In this document: positions 18,314 through 27,693 of the stretch, piece by piece | Numbering within the stretch: the stretch's first letter is position 1 | Layout of the letters: every line of letters starts with the position of its first letter | Assembly (NCBI RefSeq): GCF_003002025.1 | Contig: NZ_PVZB01000003.1 | Location: 186,001 to 250,000, forward strand | DNA length: 64,000 bases | Source: Paraburkholderia sp. BL25I1N1 | GTDB taxonomy: Bacteria > Pseudomonadota > Gammaproteobacteria > Burkholderiales > Burkholderiaceae | Direction: 5' to 3' | Notes under the pieces: model-generated | What the model saw: the letters and a program-made list of their open reading frames with translations, nothing else | What the model was told of the DNA's origin: nothing | The model's database searches: none | Position numbers and translations under genes: made by a program

Positions 18314-19765
18314 TCAGATCGGATAATGCCGAGGTCCGGTTTGAATCGTGATCCAACGCAGATCCGTGAACTCTGCAATCGACGCCTTGCTGCCGAATCG
18401 CCCGTAACCGCTTTTCTTCACACCGCCGAACGGCATCTGCGCTTCATCGTGCACGGTCGGACCGTTGATATGGCAGATACCCGATTCGATACGTTTCGCC
18501 ACGTTCAACGCTCGCGACACATCGCGACTGAATACCGCTGCCGAGAGTCCGTACTCGCTGTCGTTGGCGATTCGAATCGCTTCCTCGTCGCCGTCCACGC
18601 GCTGCACCGTCACTACCGGCCCGAACGATTCTTCCGCATACAGCTTCATGGCAGGCGTGATGCCATCTACGATCACCGGCTGCATCGCGGCGCCTTCCAC
18701 AGTGCAGCCAACGGGCAACTTGGCGCCCTTCTCGTGCGCATCTTCGATCAACGCTTTGATGCGTTGCGCGGCGGCGGCGCTTTCAAGCACGCCGAGCACG
18801 GAATCCGCAGCGGCCGGATCGCCCGCTTTCAAAGTCCGCGCTTTCGCCGCGAGCTTCTCCACCAACGCATCCGCAATCTTCCGGTCGACGATCACGCGCT
18901 CCGTCGACATGCAAATCTGCCCCTGGTTGAAAAACGCGCCGAACGCGATGCCGGCCACCGCCGCGTCCAGATCGGCGTCGTCCAGCACGACCACCGGCGC
19001 CTTGCCGCCGAGTTCGAGCAACGCCGGCTTCAGATGCGACGCCGCATGTTGCGCGACAATGCGCCCGACTCGAGTCGAACCCGTGAAATTCACGCGACGT
19101 ACCGCCGGATGCGCGATCAGCCGTTCGACGATCGCCGGCGCATCTTCAGCGGAATGCGTGATCACGTTGACGACGCCGTCGCCGAGACCGGCTTCCTGCA
19201 GCACGCTGCCGATCAGTCGATGCACGCCGGGACAGCCTTCGGATGCCTTGAGCACGACCGTGTTGCCGCACGCGAGCGGCATGGCAATGGCCCGCGTGCC
19301 GAGAATCACCGGCGCGTTCCACGGCGCCATGCCGAGCACCACGCCGCATGGCTGGCGCACCGCCATCGCGAGACTGCCTGGCACGTCGGAGGGAATCACG
19401 TCGCCGTCGATCTGTGTGGTCATGGCCGCGGCTTCGCGCACCATGTTGGCGGCGAGCATGACGTTGAAGCCGTACCAGTTCGGCATCGCGCCGGTTTCGG
19501 CGACGCCGGTTTCGATGAACTGCGCGGTGCGGGCATCCATCAGATCGGCTGCCGCCAGCAAACGCTTGCGGCGCTCGGTCGGCGCCAGCGCCGACCAGGC
19601 CGGAAAGGCCCGCGACGCCGCTTCGACCGCGGCGTCGGCATCGGCCAGCGTGGCCGCCGCCGCGCGCGACGCAGCCTGGCCGCTCGCGGGATTGATCCGC
19701 TCGAAGGTCTTGCCGTCCGCCGCGCCACGGCTTTCGCCGCCAATCAACAAAGTCACTTCATGCAT
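18314..19765 (-). CDS. vdh: vanillin dehydrogenase (salicylaldehyde dehydrogenase-like)
   Basis: This 483-residue NAD(P)-dependent aldehyde dehydrogenase oxidises vanillin, or 4-hydroxybenzaldehyde from coumarate, to the acid. The catalytic Glu is in L-E-L-G-G-K-A-P (about 255) and the catalytic Cys in N-Q-G-Q-I-C-M-S-T-E-R (about 290). The cofactor loop F-T-G-S-T-R-V-G is present. It follows ech by 81 bp and precedes fcs by 36 bp, which fixes the pathway assignment. No downstream vanillate demethylase genes are in the window. Confidence 0.92.
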   Translation of the reverse strand: MHEVTLLIGGESRGAADGKTFERINPASGQAASRAAAATLADADAAVEAASRAFPAWSALAPTERRKRLLAAADLMDARTAQFIETGVAETGAMPNWYGFNVMLAANMVREAAAMTTQIDGDVIPSDVPGSLAMAVRQPCGVVLGMAPWNAPVILGTRAIAMPLACGNTVVLKASEGCPGVHRLIGSVLQEAGLGDGVVNVITHSAEDAPAIVERLIAHPAVRRVNFTGSTRVGRIVAQHAASHLKPALLELGGKAPVVVLDDADLDAAVAGIAFGAFFNQGQICMSTERVIVDRKIADALVEKLAAKARTLKAGDPAAADSVLGVLESAAAAQRIKALIEDAHEKGAKLPVGCTVEGAAMQPVIVDGITPAMKLYAEESFGPVVTVQRVDGDEEAIRIANDSEYGLSAAVFSRDVSRALNVAKRIESGICHINGPTVHDEAQMPFGGVKKSGYGRFGSKASIAEFTDLRWITIQTGPRHYPI

Positions 19766-19846
19766 GTCTGTCGTCTCCTCGCTGTCTGTCTTGCTGCATC
19801 TCTCGTCGTAGTCTGCGTGAATTGAAATCCACGCCGATGCGACCGA

Positions 19847-20674
19847 TCAGCGCTTGTACGTTTGCAGACCCGGCTTGATCGCCTTGTCGTCGAGGAACTG
19901 CTTGAGGCCCTGCTCGCGGCCGCCTTCCGGATCGCGCAGCTGCGCCTGATCGAGCTTGGCGTACAGGTAGTCTTCGTTCTGATCCCACGTCAATTCGCGG
20001 CAACGCTTGAATCCATGCTTGGCGGCGCGCAACACCACCGGATTCTTTTCGAGCAGTTTGCCGGCGAGCGCACGCGTCACCTCGCGCAACTCGGCACGCG
20101 GCACGCTCTTGTTGACGAGGCCCATCTGCGCCGCTTCCTGACCGGTGAAGGTCTCGCCCGTCATGATGTAATACAGCGCCTGACGATGCCCGACGGTATC
20201 GGCCATTGCTTTGCTCACCAGATTGCCCGGCGGAATGCCCCAGTTGATTTCGGAAAGACCGAACGTGGCTTCGTCGGCGGCAATCGCCAGGTCACATGCC
20301 ACCAGCGGCGAGAAGCCGCCACCGAAGCACCAGCCGTTGACCATCGCAATGGTCGGCTTCGCGTACATGCGCAGCAGCTGCCATTGCCAGCGGCACGCGT
20401 CGCGGCGAATCTTTTCCTGCAAGATCTCGGGGCCGGCGTCGACTTCGCGGAAATATTCCTTCAGGTCCATGCCGGCTGTCCATGCGTCGCCTTCGCCAGT
20501 GAGCACCAGAACCTGCGCTTCGGCGTCGAGTTCAACGGCTTCGAGCACCTCGATCATTTCCTTGTTCAGCGTTGGGCTCATGGCGTTGCGCTTCTCGGGC
20601 CGATTGAACGAAACCCATGCGATTCCTTCCGCGACATCCACCTTGACGGTTTTCCAACGGCCTTCATAACTCAT
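19847..20674 (-). CDS. ech: feruloyl-CoA hydratase/lyase (enoyl-CoA hydratase superfamily)
   Basis: This 275-residue crotonase-fold enzyme hydrates feruloyl-CoA and cleaves it to vanillin and acetyl-CoA. The oxyanion-hole segment A-G-M-D-L-K-E-Y and the second glycine-rich block W-C-F-G-G-G-F-S-P are visible. The catalytic Glu lies in L-S-E-I-N-W-G-I-P-P-G-N. This matches the HCHL/Ech subgroup rather than ordinary enoyl-CoA hydratases. It is first in the operon ech-vdh-fcs-amidohydrolase and has a palindromic operator about 50 bp upstream. Confidence 0.94.
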   Translation of the reverse strand: MSYEGRWKTVKVDVAEGIAWVSFNRPEKRNAMSPTLNKEMIEVLEAVELDAEAQVLVLTGEGDAWTAGMDLKEYFREVDAGPEILQEKIRRDACRWQWQLLRMYAKPTIAMVNGWCFGGGFSPLVACDLAIAADEATFGLSEINWGIPPGNLVSKAMADTVGHRQALYYIMTGETFTGQEAAQMGLVNKSVPRAELREVTRALAGKLLEKNPVVLRAAKHGFKRCRELTWDQNEDYLYAKLDQAQLRDPEGGREQGLKQFLDDKAIKPGLQTYKR

Positions 20675-20725
20675 CTGTTTTCTCCGTGAACGTTGGCCGC
20701 GACCGCGGCCTCATGAACGCATTTA

Positions 20726-20744
20726 ATATCAGGCTGCCTGATAT
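20726..20744. promoter_or_regulatory. MarR-type operator before the ferulate operon
   Basis: A perfect palindrome, ATATCAGG-CTG-CCTGATAT, lies in the interval between ech and the MarR gene. A nearly identical site occurs at 21373-21391 before the transporter gene. Shared sites of this shape flanking a MarR gene strongly suggest the MarR protein binds both. Confidence 0.8.
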
Positions 20745-20811
20745 GTAAAGTGGAAATTCGTAAGCTCGGTGCAAACCCCTAGCAGCGAAATTCGGGGCGA
20801 GGCACGCTAAG

Positions 20812-21312
20812 ATGCCGGATAGACCGAACCTCCTGTCCATGATGAGCAAAAATCAAAATACGCCTGCCGAGCCTGCCGCCACACGCACTCGCCGTTCCAG
20901 CCTGCGCCTGACCTATGTGATCGGCAGTCTCGACCGCATCCTGCGGCGCCGCATGACCGAAGCGCTCGCGCCGCTCGGCCTGACGCTCGCGCAATTCACC
21001 GCGCTTTCCGTGCTCGAAGCCAAAGGGCAGGCGTCCAATGCGCAGGTCGCCGAGCGTTCGTTCATCACGCCACAATCGGCCAATGAAGTGATGAACGCGA
21101 TGGCCGCCCGCAACTGGGTGAGCCGCGAACCGGATCCGACGCACGGCCGCATCGTGCTGCTGCAACTCACGGACGAAGGGCGCGCCGTGTTGCGTGAATG
21201 CGAGCAGGCCGTGAAAACCATCGAAAAGCAGATGATGGAAGGCATCGAGCTCGACGCCGCCGGCGCGGTTCAAACTCACCTCGAAACTTTCGTTCGTAAT
21301 CTGCGCGGCTAG
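20812..21312 (+). CDS. MarR-family regulator of hydroxycinnamate catabolism
   Basis: This 166-residue winged-helix repressor of the MarR family has recognition region residues S-N-A-Q-V-A-E-R-S-F-I-T-P-Q-S-A-N-E and the wing D-P-T-H-G-R. It is divergent from ech and transcribed towards the MFS transporter. Characterised relatives (FerC, CouR) repress ferulate/coumarate genes and release DNA on binding the CoA thioester; I infer the same here. Two palindromes at 20726 and 21373 are its likely sites, one at each promoter. The ATG at 20812 has a GAGG box; a second ATG 27 bases later is possible. Confidence 0.88.
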   Translation: MPDRPNLLSMMSKNQNTPAEPAATRTRRSSLRLTYVIGSLDRILRRRMTEALAPLGLTLAQFTALSVLEAKGQASNAQVAERSFITPQSANEVMNAMAARNWVSREPDPTHGRIVLLQLTDEGRAVLRECEQAVKTIEKQMMEGIELDAAGAVQTHLETFVRNLRG

Positions 21313-21372
21313 ATCCGCGCACGCCACGCCGCCGAATTGCTAGGTGTTTTCACCGAACAATTTGCGCTTGTG

Positions 21373-21391
21373 TTATCAGCCTACCTGATAT
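21373..21391. promoter_or_regulatory. second MarR-type operator, before the transporter/porin/esterase genes
   Basis: TTATCAGCCTACCTGATAT followed by TAAAT matches the reverse complement of the site at 20726-20744 (ATATCAGGCAGCCTGATAT then TAAAT) with few mismatches. It lies about 250 bp before the MFS start and 60 bp after the MarR gene. It probably brings transport and ester hydrolysis under the same regulator. Confidence 0.75.
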
Positions 21392-21642
21392 TAAATCCAG
21401 TCCACGATGCAGCGTGTGGAGACGCGCCGCCTCGCCTCGAAGCAAATGCACCGTCGTCTGGCCATCGAAACGATGCGCCGCGCGCGGCGGTGTTCGCTGC
21501 GCTGCTGCCGGGCATTCCATCGCCGCCTCGACGATGATCTGACGCCCGCTTGCCGAACCTGTCTGTCGTGCGGACAGCGACTCGGCATCTGCTGTCTTCC
21601 AGCGAAACCGGAAAACCACGCCATTTAATAAGGATCACTAAC

Positions 21643-22890
21643 GTGAAAAGAGCCGGAACATTGAATTCGACCGAAGCCACCGCGGTCCCGGCAGCGTCGA
21701 GCCGGACAGGCGCCTTCGTCACCCTGGGATTGTGCTTTGCCATCGCCCTGCTCGAAGGACTCGACCTGCAGTCGGTCGGCGTCGCCGCACCGCGCATGGC
21801 GCGCGAGTTCGGCCTTTCCGTCGCGCAAATGGGACTGGCGTTCAGCGCCGGCACCTTCGGCTTGCTGCCGGGTGCGATGTTCGGCGGACGGCTCGCCGAT
21901 CGCATCGGCCGTAAGCGCGTGCTGGTGATATCCGCATGCCTGTTCGGCCTGCTGTCGATCATGACCGCGCTGGTGAGCGACTTTCACACGCTCGTGATCG
22001 TGCGGGTGCTGACAGGTATCGGACTCGGCGGTGCGTTGCCGAATCTGATCGCGTTGTCGTCGGAAGCGGTCGAACCGCGCTCGCGCAGCACCGCCGTGAG
22101 CGTGATGTACTGCGGCATTCCGTTCGGCGGCGTGATCGCGTCGGTGATCGGCGTGTTGAGTGCGGGCGACACCGAATGGCGTCACATTTTCTATGTCGGC
22201 GGTGCGGGGCCGCTCGTGCTGGTGCCGCTGCTGCTCGCATTCCTCGCGGATTCGAAGGCATTCACCAAAGCATCACGCGATGGACAAGCCAAGCCCGCGC
22301 CGGTCGGCGAAATCCTGTTCGGCGGCACGCGCGGGCTCTCCACCGTGCAGATCTGGGTCAGCTACTTCTGCACACTGATCGTCCTCTACTTTCTGCTTAA
22401 CTGGCTGCCCTCGTTGATGGCCGCGAGCGGTCTGACGCGCGCGCAGGTCGGCTACGTGCAGATCTTTTTCAACATCGGCGGCGGGATCGGCGCGTTGTGC
22501 ATCGGCATGTTGATGGATCGCATCCGCTCGGGCGTCGTGGTGGCCGGTATGTATGTCGGAATCATCGCTTCGCTCGCGACGCTTTCGACGGCGCACGGCT
22601 TCGGCGCGCTCGCGGCCTCTGCTTTCTTCGCGGGGATGTTCGTGATCGGCGGCCAATCGGTGCTGTATGCGCTTTCCGCCGCGTTCTATCCGACGGCCAT
22701 GCGCGGCACCGGCGTGGGCGCGGCGGTGGCGGTGGGCCGCATCGGCTCGGTGGTCGGGCCGCTCGCGGCGGGCCAATTGCTGGCGATGGGCCGCAGTTCG
22801 TCGACCGTGATCGGCGCGAGCATTCCCGTCACGCTGATCGCGGCAGCCGCCGCGCTGCTCCTGCTGCGCCGCCCACGCGCCGACGACTGA
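21643..22890 (+). CDS. MFS aromatic-acid:H+ symporter (AAHS family)
   Basis: This 415-residue inner-membrane transporter has about twelve membrane helices. The AAHS motifs are D-x-Q-S-V-G-V-A-A-P in helix 1 and the loop 2-3 signature G-G-R-L-A-D-R-I-G-R-K-R. Position, regulation and family predict uptake of ferulate, coumarate or related acids. I chose the GTG at 21643 because an AAGGA box precedes it and the protein then starts shortly before helix 1. The open frame extends a further 93 bases upstream without support. It is followed 62 bp later by a porin gene. Confidence 0.88.
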   Translation: MKRAGTLNSTEATAVPAASSRTGAFVTLGLCFAIALLEGLDLQSVGVAAPRMAREFGLSVAQMGLAFSAGTFGLLPGAMFGGRLADRIGRKRVLVISACLFGLLSIMTALVSDFHTLVIVRVLTGIGLGGALPNLIALSSEAVEPRSRSTAVSVMYCGIPFGGVIASVIGVLSAGDTEWRHIFYVGGAGPLVLVPLLLAFLADSKAFTKASRDGQAKPAPVGEILFGGTRGLSTVQIWVSYFCTLIVLYFLLNWLPSLMAASGLTRAQVGYVQIFFNIGGGIGALCIGMLMDRIRSGVVVAGMYVGIIASLATLSTAHGFGALAASAFFAGMFVIGGQSVLYALSAAFYPTAMRGTGVGAAVAVGRIGSVVGPLAAGQLLAMGRSSSTVIGASIPVTLIAAAAALLLLRRPRADD

Positions 22891-22952
22891 CCATCGGCAC
22901 AAGAAGACCCAACAACAACACACATTCATTCAACGGTTCGGAGACACCCTTC

Positions 22953-24092
22953 ATGCAAGCATCCGCACGTCTTTTACTCTGCGGCGCACTGTGCGCCGTC
23001 AGCGGCGCCGCAGCGGCCCAATCGAGCGTGACGCTCTACGGCATTATCGATACCGGCATCGAATACGTTTCGCACGCGAACGCCGCGGGCAAGAGCGTGT
23101 TCCGCATGCCGTCGGTCACGGGCGAATTGCCTTCGCGCTGGGGTCTGCGCGGCAACGAGGACCTGGGCGGCGGCTATAGCGCGGTATTCACGCTGGAAAG
23201 CGGCTTCAACGTGCGCGCCGGCGATCTCGGTCAGGGCGGACGGCTGTTCGGGCGTCAGGCGTTCGTCGGCATCAAGAGTCCGTACGGCACGGTCTCGTTC
23301 GGTCGTCAGTACACGATGACGTACCTCGCGCTGATGGGCGCGGACCTGATCGGCCCTGACATCTACGGCCTGGGCTCGCTCGACGCCTACGTGCCGAATG
23401 CCCGCGCCGACAACTCGGTGGTGTACCTCGGCAGCTATGCGGGCGTGACGTTCGGTGCGAACTACTCGTTCGGCCGCGACTCGGCCGGCACCGGCAACTC
23501 GCCGGGCCAGGGCACGTGTACGGGGTCGGTCGCCGGACAGGCGACTCAATGCCGCGAATGGTCCGTGATGCTGAAGTACGACGCGCCGCTGTTCGGCGTC
23601 GCGGCGTCGTATGAAGAGCAGCGCGGCGGCAGCACCGCGGCGGCGAACTTCTTCGACGGCATCGCGCCGACTCCGCTCACCAGCGCCGCCGACAAGGACA
23701 TCCGCACGCATGTGGGCGCCTACGCGAACCTCGGCAAAGGAAAGCTCGGCGTGGGATGGCTCAACCGCCGCGTCGAACCCGGGGCGGAAACGATTGCCAG
23801 CGTGCGCTCGAATCTGTTCTTCGTCGCCGCATCGTACAACGTGACGCCCGCTTTCATCGTCGACGGCGAGGTTTATCACATCACCAATAGCGAGCACGAC
23901 ACGCGCGCCACGATGGGCACGCTGCGCACCACCTATCTGCTTTCGAAGCGCACGGCTGTGTACGCCCAGGGCTCGTATCTCGCCAACAGCGCGAAGGCGC
24001 GCTACTCGGTCAGCGCCGGCGGCGGCGGCACGACGCCCACGGCAGGCACCGGCCAGACCGGTGTGATGGTTGGCGTTCGTCATTCGTTCTAG
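22953..24092 (+). CDS. outer-membrane porin (Burkholderia OmpC-like, Gram-negative porin 4 family)
   Basis: This 379-residue outer-membrane beta-barrel has a signal peptide ending A-A-A-A-Q-S. The mature N-terminus S-S-V-T-L-Y-G-I-I-D-T-G is typical of betaproteobacterial general porins. The loop 3 constriction region follows G-R-Q-A-F-V-G and F-G-R-Q-Y. The protein ends in G-V-R-H-S-F with the terminal Phe needed for barrel assembly. It lies between the aromatic-acid transporter and the feruloyl esterase, so it probably admits hydroxycinnamates or their esters. Confidence 0.92.
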   Translation: MQASARLLLCGALCAVSGAAAAQSSVTLYGIIDTGIEYVSHANAAGKSVFRMPSVTGELPSRWGLRGNEDLGGGYSAVFTLESGFNVRAGDLGQGGRLFGRQAFVGIKSPYGTVSFGRQYTMTYLALMGADLIGPDIYGLGSLDAYVPNARADNSVVYLGSYAGVTFGANYSFGRDSAGTGNSPGQGTCTGSVAGQATQCREWSVMLKYDAPLFGVAASYEEQRGGSTAAANFFDGIAPTPLTSAADKDIRTHVGAYANLGKGKLGVGWLNRRVEPGAETIASVRSNLFFVAASYNVTPAFIVDGEVYHITNSEHDTRATMGTLRTTYLLSKRTAVYAQGSYLANSAKARYSVSAGGGGTTPTAGTGQTGVMVGVRHSF

Positions 24093-24102
24093 GAGACACA
24101 GC

Positions 24103-25836
24103 ATGAAGTGCACCTCTATCGCGCTTGCGGCCGCCGCAGCGCTCACACTCGCCGCGTGCGGCGGCAACGATCTCGGCAGCGCCGCCAACAGCAGCGCCAA
24201 CAGCTCCGCGTTGCCGCAACTGAGCGCGGCCACGCCCGGTACGCTTGCGGGCAATTGCGCCGCACTCGCCGCGAAGCTCAGCTTCGCCAATACCGTCTTC
24301 ACCACCGTATCGGATGTCGCGGCAGGCACGCTCAAAGTAGCCGGCAAACCGATCGCCGAACATTGCCTGATTCAAGGCCGTATGAATCAGCGGGTCAGCA
24401 GCGTCGACGGCAAGACCTATGCGATCGGCTTCGAGATGCGCCTGCCGATTGCGTGGAATGGGCGTTTCTTCTATCAGGCCAACGGCGGTCTCGACGGCAA
24501 TGTGGTCACGGCCACCGGCGAGATCGGCGGCGGCGGTCCCACCAGCGACGCGCTCAACATGGGCTTCGCAGTCATCAGCTCCGATGCGGGGCATAGCTCG
24601 GCGCAAAATCCGCTATTCGGTCTGGACCCGCAGGCGCGCATCGACTACGGCTACAACGCAGTCGCCACGCTCACGCCGATGGCCAAGCAGGTCATCAAGC
24701 TCGCTTACGGCAAGGCGCCGGATCGCAGCTATTTCGACGGTTGCTCTAACGGTGGACGTCATGCAATGGTCGCGGCGGCACGCTCCTCGGCGGAATATGA
24801 CGGCATCATTGCGGGCGATCCGGGCTTTCATTTACCGAAGGCGGCCGTCGGCGAAATGTGGAGCGCGCAGCAGCTCGCGAAAGTGGCGACCGCGACGACC
24901 TCGAACGGCCTGCCCGATATCACGACCGGCTTCACCGCCGCGGAACGTCAAATGGTGGCGTCGAAAATACTGTCAAAGTGCGATGCGCTCGACGGCGTCA
25001 GCGACGGCCTCATTCAGGATATCAAGGCATGCCAGGCAAATTTCAGCCTTGCTACCGATGTCCCCACCTGCACGAACAACGTCCGCGACGGCACGTGTTT
25101 GACGAGCGCGCAGAAGGACGCCGTCGGCAATGTGTTCTCCGGTGCGCGCAACAGTGCGGGCACGGCCCTCTATGCAAGCTTCCCATACGACGCCGGACTC
25201 GGCCCTGGCTGGTCCGGATGGAAGCAGGGCAACTCGATCACACTCGACCCGGCTGCGGCGGCCTTCACGTTCACCACGCCGCCGCAGACCGCTTCCGTGT
25301 TAAGCCAGTTGTCCGCGTACGCGCTGAACTTCAGCATGGACACCGACGCGCCGAAGATCTTCGCCACCAGCGGCGCGTATAGCGAGTCGGCCTGGTCGTT
25401 CATGACGCCGCCCGACGAAACCAATCTGAGCGCATTGAAGCAGCGCGGCGCGAAGCTGATGGTCTATCACGGCACGAGCGACCCGGTGTTTTCATCGAAC
25501 GACACGACCGACTGGTATCAGCGGCTCACAGCCGCCAATAGCGGCGACGCGTCGAACTTCGCGCGGCTTTACACGATTGCCGGCATGAACCATTGCAGCG
25601 GCGGTCCGAGCACCGACCAGTTCGACATGCTCACGCCGCTCGTCGCATGGGTCGAACAGGGCAAGGCGCCGGACAGCGTGGTCGCCACCGCGCGCGACGC
25701 AGGCAATGTCGTGCCGAACTCGGACGTGCCCGCCGCCTGGGGCGCGGGACGCACGCGGCCGCTTTGCCCGTATCCGAAAGTGGCGCGCTATCAGGGCGGC
25801 GACATCAACGCCGCGAGTAGTTTCGCTTGCAGCTGA
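24103..25836 (+). CDS. tannase/feruloyl esterase-family lipoprotein
   Basis: This 577-residue serine esterase has a lipoprotein signal (L-T-L-A-A-C, lipid Cys19) and should be anchored in the outer membrane or periplasm. The nucleophile is Ser215 in Y-F-D-G-C-S-N-G-G-R. The acid is in Y-H-G-T-S-D-P and the His in G-M-N-H-C-S-G-G. The neighbouring cysteines C-S and H-C are characteristic of the tannase/feruloyl esterase fold, in which a disulfide joins the catalytic Ser and His regions. It would release ferulate from plant-wall esters or chlorogenate, feeding the intracellular pathway. An AGGAGA box supports the start, 10 bp after the porin stop. Confidence 0.9.
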   Translation: MKCTSIALAAAAALTLAACGGNDLGSAANSSANSSALPQLSAATPGTLAGNCAALAAKLSFANTVFTTVSDVAAGTLKVAGKPIAEHCLIQGRMNQRVSSVDGKTYAIGFEMRLPIAWNGRFFYQANGGLDGNVVTATGEIGGGGPTSDALNMGFAVISSDAGHSSAQNPLFGLDPQARIDYGYNAVATLTPMAKQVIKLAYGKAPDRSYFDGCSNGGRHAMVAAARSSAEYDGIIAGDPGFHLPKAAVGEMWSAQQLAKVATATTSNGLPDITTGFTAAERQMVASKILSKCDALDGVSDGLIQDIKACQANFSLATDVPTCTNNVRDGTCLTSAQKDAVGNVFSGARNSAGTALYASFPYDAGLGPGWSGWKQGNSITLDPAAAAFTFTTPPQTASVLSQLSAYALNFSMDTDAPKIFATSGAYSESAWSFMTPPDETNLSALKQRGAKLMVYHGTSDPVFSSNDTTDWYQRLTAANSGDASNFARLYTIAGMNHCSGGPSTDQFDMLTPLVAWVEQGKAPDSVVATARDAGNVVPNSDVPAAWGAGRTRPLCPYPKVARYQGGDINAASSFACS

Positions 25837-26211
25837 GCTTGTAGCTGAACCAGGAGCGGGCCGTCGGTCCGCTTCGCTCTCCCGTCTCGCTGTCCCGCCT
25901 CGCGCATGCAATGGGCTTGTGTACTACCGCCTGCGCGAGGCGCGGCCCCGTCTCTCCTCATCCCTGCATCGCGTTGAAAGATTCACCGCGATTCGGCGGT
26001 CGGCACTGCTCCTCCTTACGCGCCTCGCACCTATGCCCGACTTACGGTTCGCCAAGCGGCTCGCCGCCAGGTAGAATCCCCTGCATCTCATGCCGACGCA
26101 CAGCGTCGCCGCCCAGGAGCGGGAACGCGGATTGCTGATTATAGTAATTTGAGCAATGGACGGTTCCTGTGCGAGCCATCGCTTCTCCGCACTTTGAACG
26201 ACTCTTCGACA
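25837..26211. other. intergenic region after the ferulate module
   Basis: About 375 bases without a supported gene separate the esterase from the KaiC-like gene. A GC-rich imperfect stem (GGGCCG...CGGTCC) lies near 25856-25877 and may act as a weak terminator. No promoter was confidently identified. Confidence 0.35.
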
Positions 26212-27687
26212 ATGACTAACGACGAATCTCAGACGTCTCCCCGATCCAACGTGGAAACGGGTGTCCCCGGTCTCGACGAGATCCTGGGCGGAGGTCTGGT
26301 CCGCGGCGGCGTGTATTTGCTGGAAGGCATGGCCGGCGCCGGCAAGACGATCCTGTCGAGCCAGATTGGTTTTCATCGTGTAAGCCAGGGCGAAAAGGTG
26401 CTGTACATGACCTTGATCGCCGAATCGCACGACAAGTTGCTGGGTCATCTCAAGGGTCTGAGCTTCTTCGACGAAAACGCGGTCGCCCAGCAGATGCTGT
26501 TCGTGTCCGGCTATCACGAACTGATGAAGGACGGCCTCGACGGCTTCCTCAAGCTGATTGCCTCGATCATTTACGATTACCGCCCGAGCCTGATGATCAT
26601 CGACGGGTTTCGGAGCGCGCGCGAATTCAGCGAGACCGAACTGTCGCTGTCCAAGTTCATCCACGAACTGAATGCACTGGTCGCGGCCATGGATTGCACG
26701 ACCTTGCTGCTCGCGCCGCTCTCCGGCAACGAACCGCATCCGGAACATACGCTCGTCGACGGCCTGATCGAACTGAACCGCTACAGCGACGGCATGCGCC
26801 GCGCGCGCGAAATCGAAGTCCACAAGATGCGCGCGCGCAATCATCTGATGGGCAAGCATTTCTTCCGCATCGCCGAAAGCGGGCTCCTGATGTTCCCGCG
26901 CCTGGAAGCGCAGAGCGCCCTGCCGCCGGGTCCGGTGGATCTGAAAACGCGGCTCGGCTTCGGCCTGCCGCATCTCGACGCCCTGCTCGGCGGCGGCTTT
27001 GCGCAAGGCTCTACGACTACGCTGATCGGGCCGTCGGGCGTGGGCAAGACCCTCCTCTGTCTGCAGTTTCTCGCGGCCGGCATCGCGCGCGGCGAGCGTT
27101 GCGTGTACCTCGGTTTCTATGAAGGACCGCAGCGGCTGGTCGGCAAAGCTGAGGCCGTGTCGATCGGACTCGCGGACGCGTATGCGGATGGCCGGCTCGT
27201 GATTCAATGGCAACCGGCCATCGAACTCGCCGTCGACGAACTCGCGGCCACCGCGCTCGCCACGGTCAAGAAAATTGGTGCTTCGCGCATCGTTATCGAC
27301 GGCGTGGAAGGTTTCCGCGATTCCGCGTTGCGCACCGAGCGCTTCGGCCTGTTCCTGAATGCGCTGCTACACCAGCTTCGCGAAGCCTGCATCACCACGC
27401 TGCTGACCGAAGAATTGCCGCTTTACGCCGATACCGGCCACGCGAAGAGCGTGCGCGTTTCGGCGCTGACCGAAAACCTCGTGCTGCTGCGTTACGCCGA
27501 AACGGAGACGGGTCTGCGCCGCATGATTTCGGTGGTCAAGCAGCGTGAAAGCGCCCACGACACCTCCCTGCGCGAACTCGTGATTTCGTCTCAAGGCCTC
27601 GACGTGATCGAAAACTCGGGGAGCCCCGCCAGCCTGCATTCGCCGGGCGGCCTGTCGGCTACGCTGCCGCAGCGAAGAAATACCTAG
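26212..27687 (+). CDS. KaiC-like tandem RecA-fold ATPase
   Basis: This 491-residue cytoplasmic protein has two KaiC-type domains. The first has Walker A G-M-A-G-A-G-K-T at 39-46 and a Walker B-like S-L-M-I-I-D-G. The second has G-P-S-G-V-G-K-T at 273-280 and R-I-V-I-D-G-V-E-G. Both start with the G-L/P-x-L-D-x-x-L-G-G-G pattern. Betaproteobacteria lack KaiA/KaiB clocks, so it is more likely a signalling ATPase or kinase of the circadian-clock-like family that works with response regulators. A receiver-only protein follows 6 bp later. Start chosen at M-T-N-D-E-S; the frame extends 63 bases upstream without support. Confidence 0.85.
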   Translation: MTNDESQTSPRSNVETGVPGLDEILGGGLVRGGVYLLEGMAGAGKTILSSQIGFHRVSQGEKVLYMTLIAESHDKLLGHLKGLSFFDENAVAQQMLFVSGYHELMKDGLDGFLKLIASIIYDYRPSLMIIDGFRSAREFSETELSLSKFIHELNALVAAMDCTTLLLAPLSGNEPHPEHTLVDGLIELNRYSDGMRRAREIEVHKMRARNHLMGKHFFRIAESGLLMFPRLEAQSALPPGPVDLKTRLGFGLPHLDALLGGGFAQGSTTTLIGPSGVGKTLLCLQFLAAGIARGERCVYLGFYEGPQRLVGKAEAVSIGLADAYADGRLVIQWQPAIELAVDELAATALATVKKIGASRIVIDGVEGFRDSALRTERFGLFLNALLHQLREACITTLLTEELPLYADTGHAKSVRVSALTENLVLLRYAETETGLRRMISVVKQRESAHDTSLRELVISSQGLDVIENSGSPASLHSPGGLSATLPQRRNT

Positions 27688-27693
27688 CCGCCC

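Noticed and set aside
16460-19825. Very long open frames on the plus strand opposite the fcs and vdh genes
   Set aside because: They have Arg/His/Ala-rich compositions typical of the complement of high-GC genes, no ribosome binding sites and no domains, while the minus strand encodes clear enzymes.
22974-24347. 457-residue minus-strand frame opposite the porin gene
   Set aside because: It is a GC-rich shadow of the porin, which has a full signal peptide, motifs and terminal Phe.
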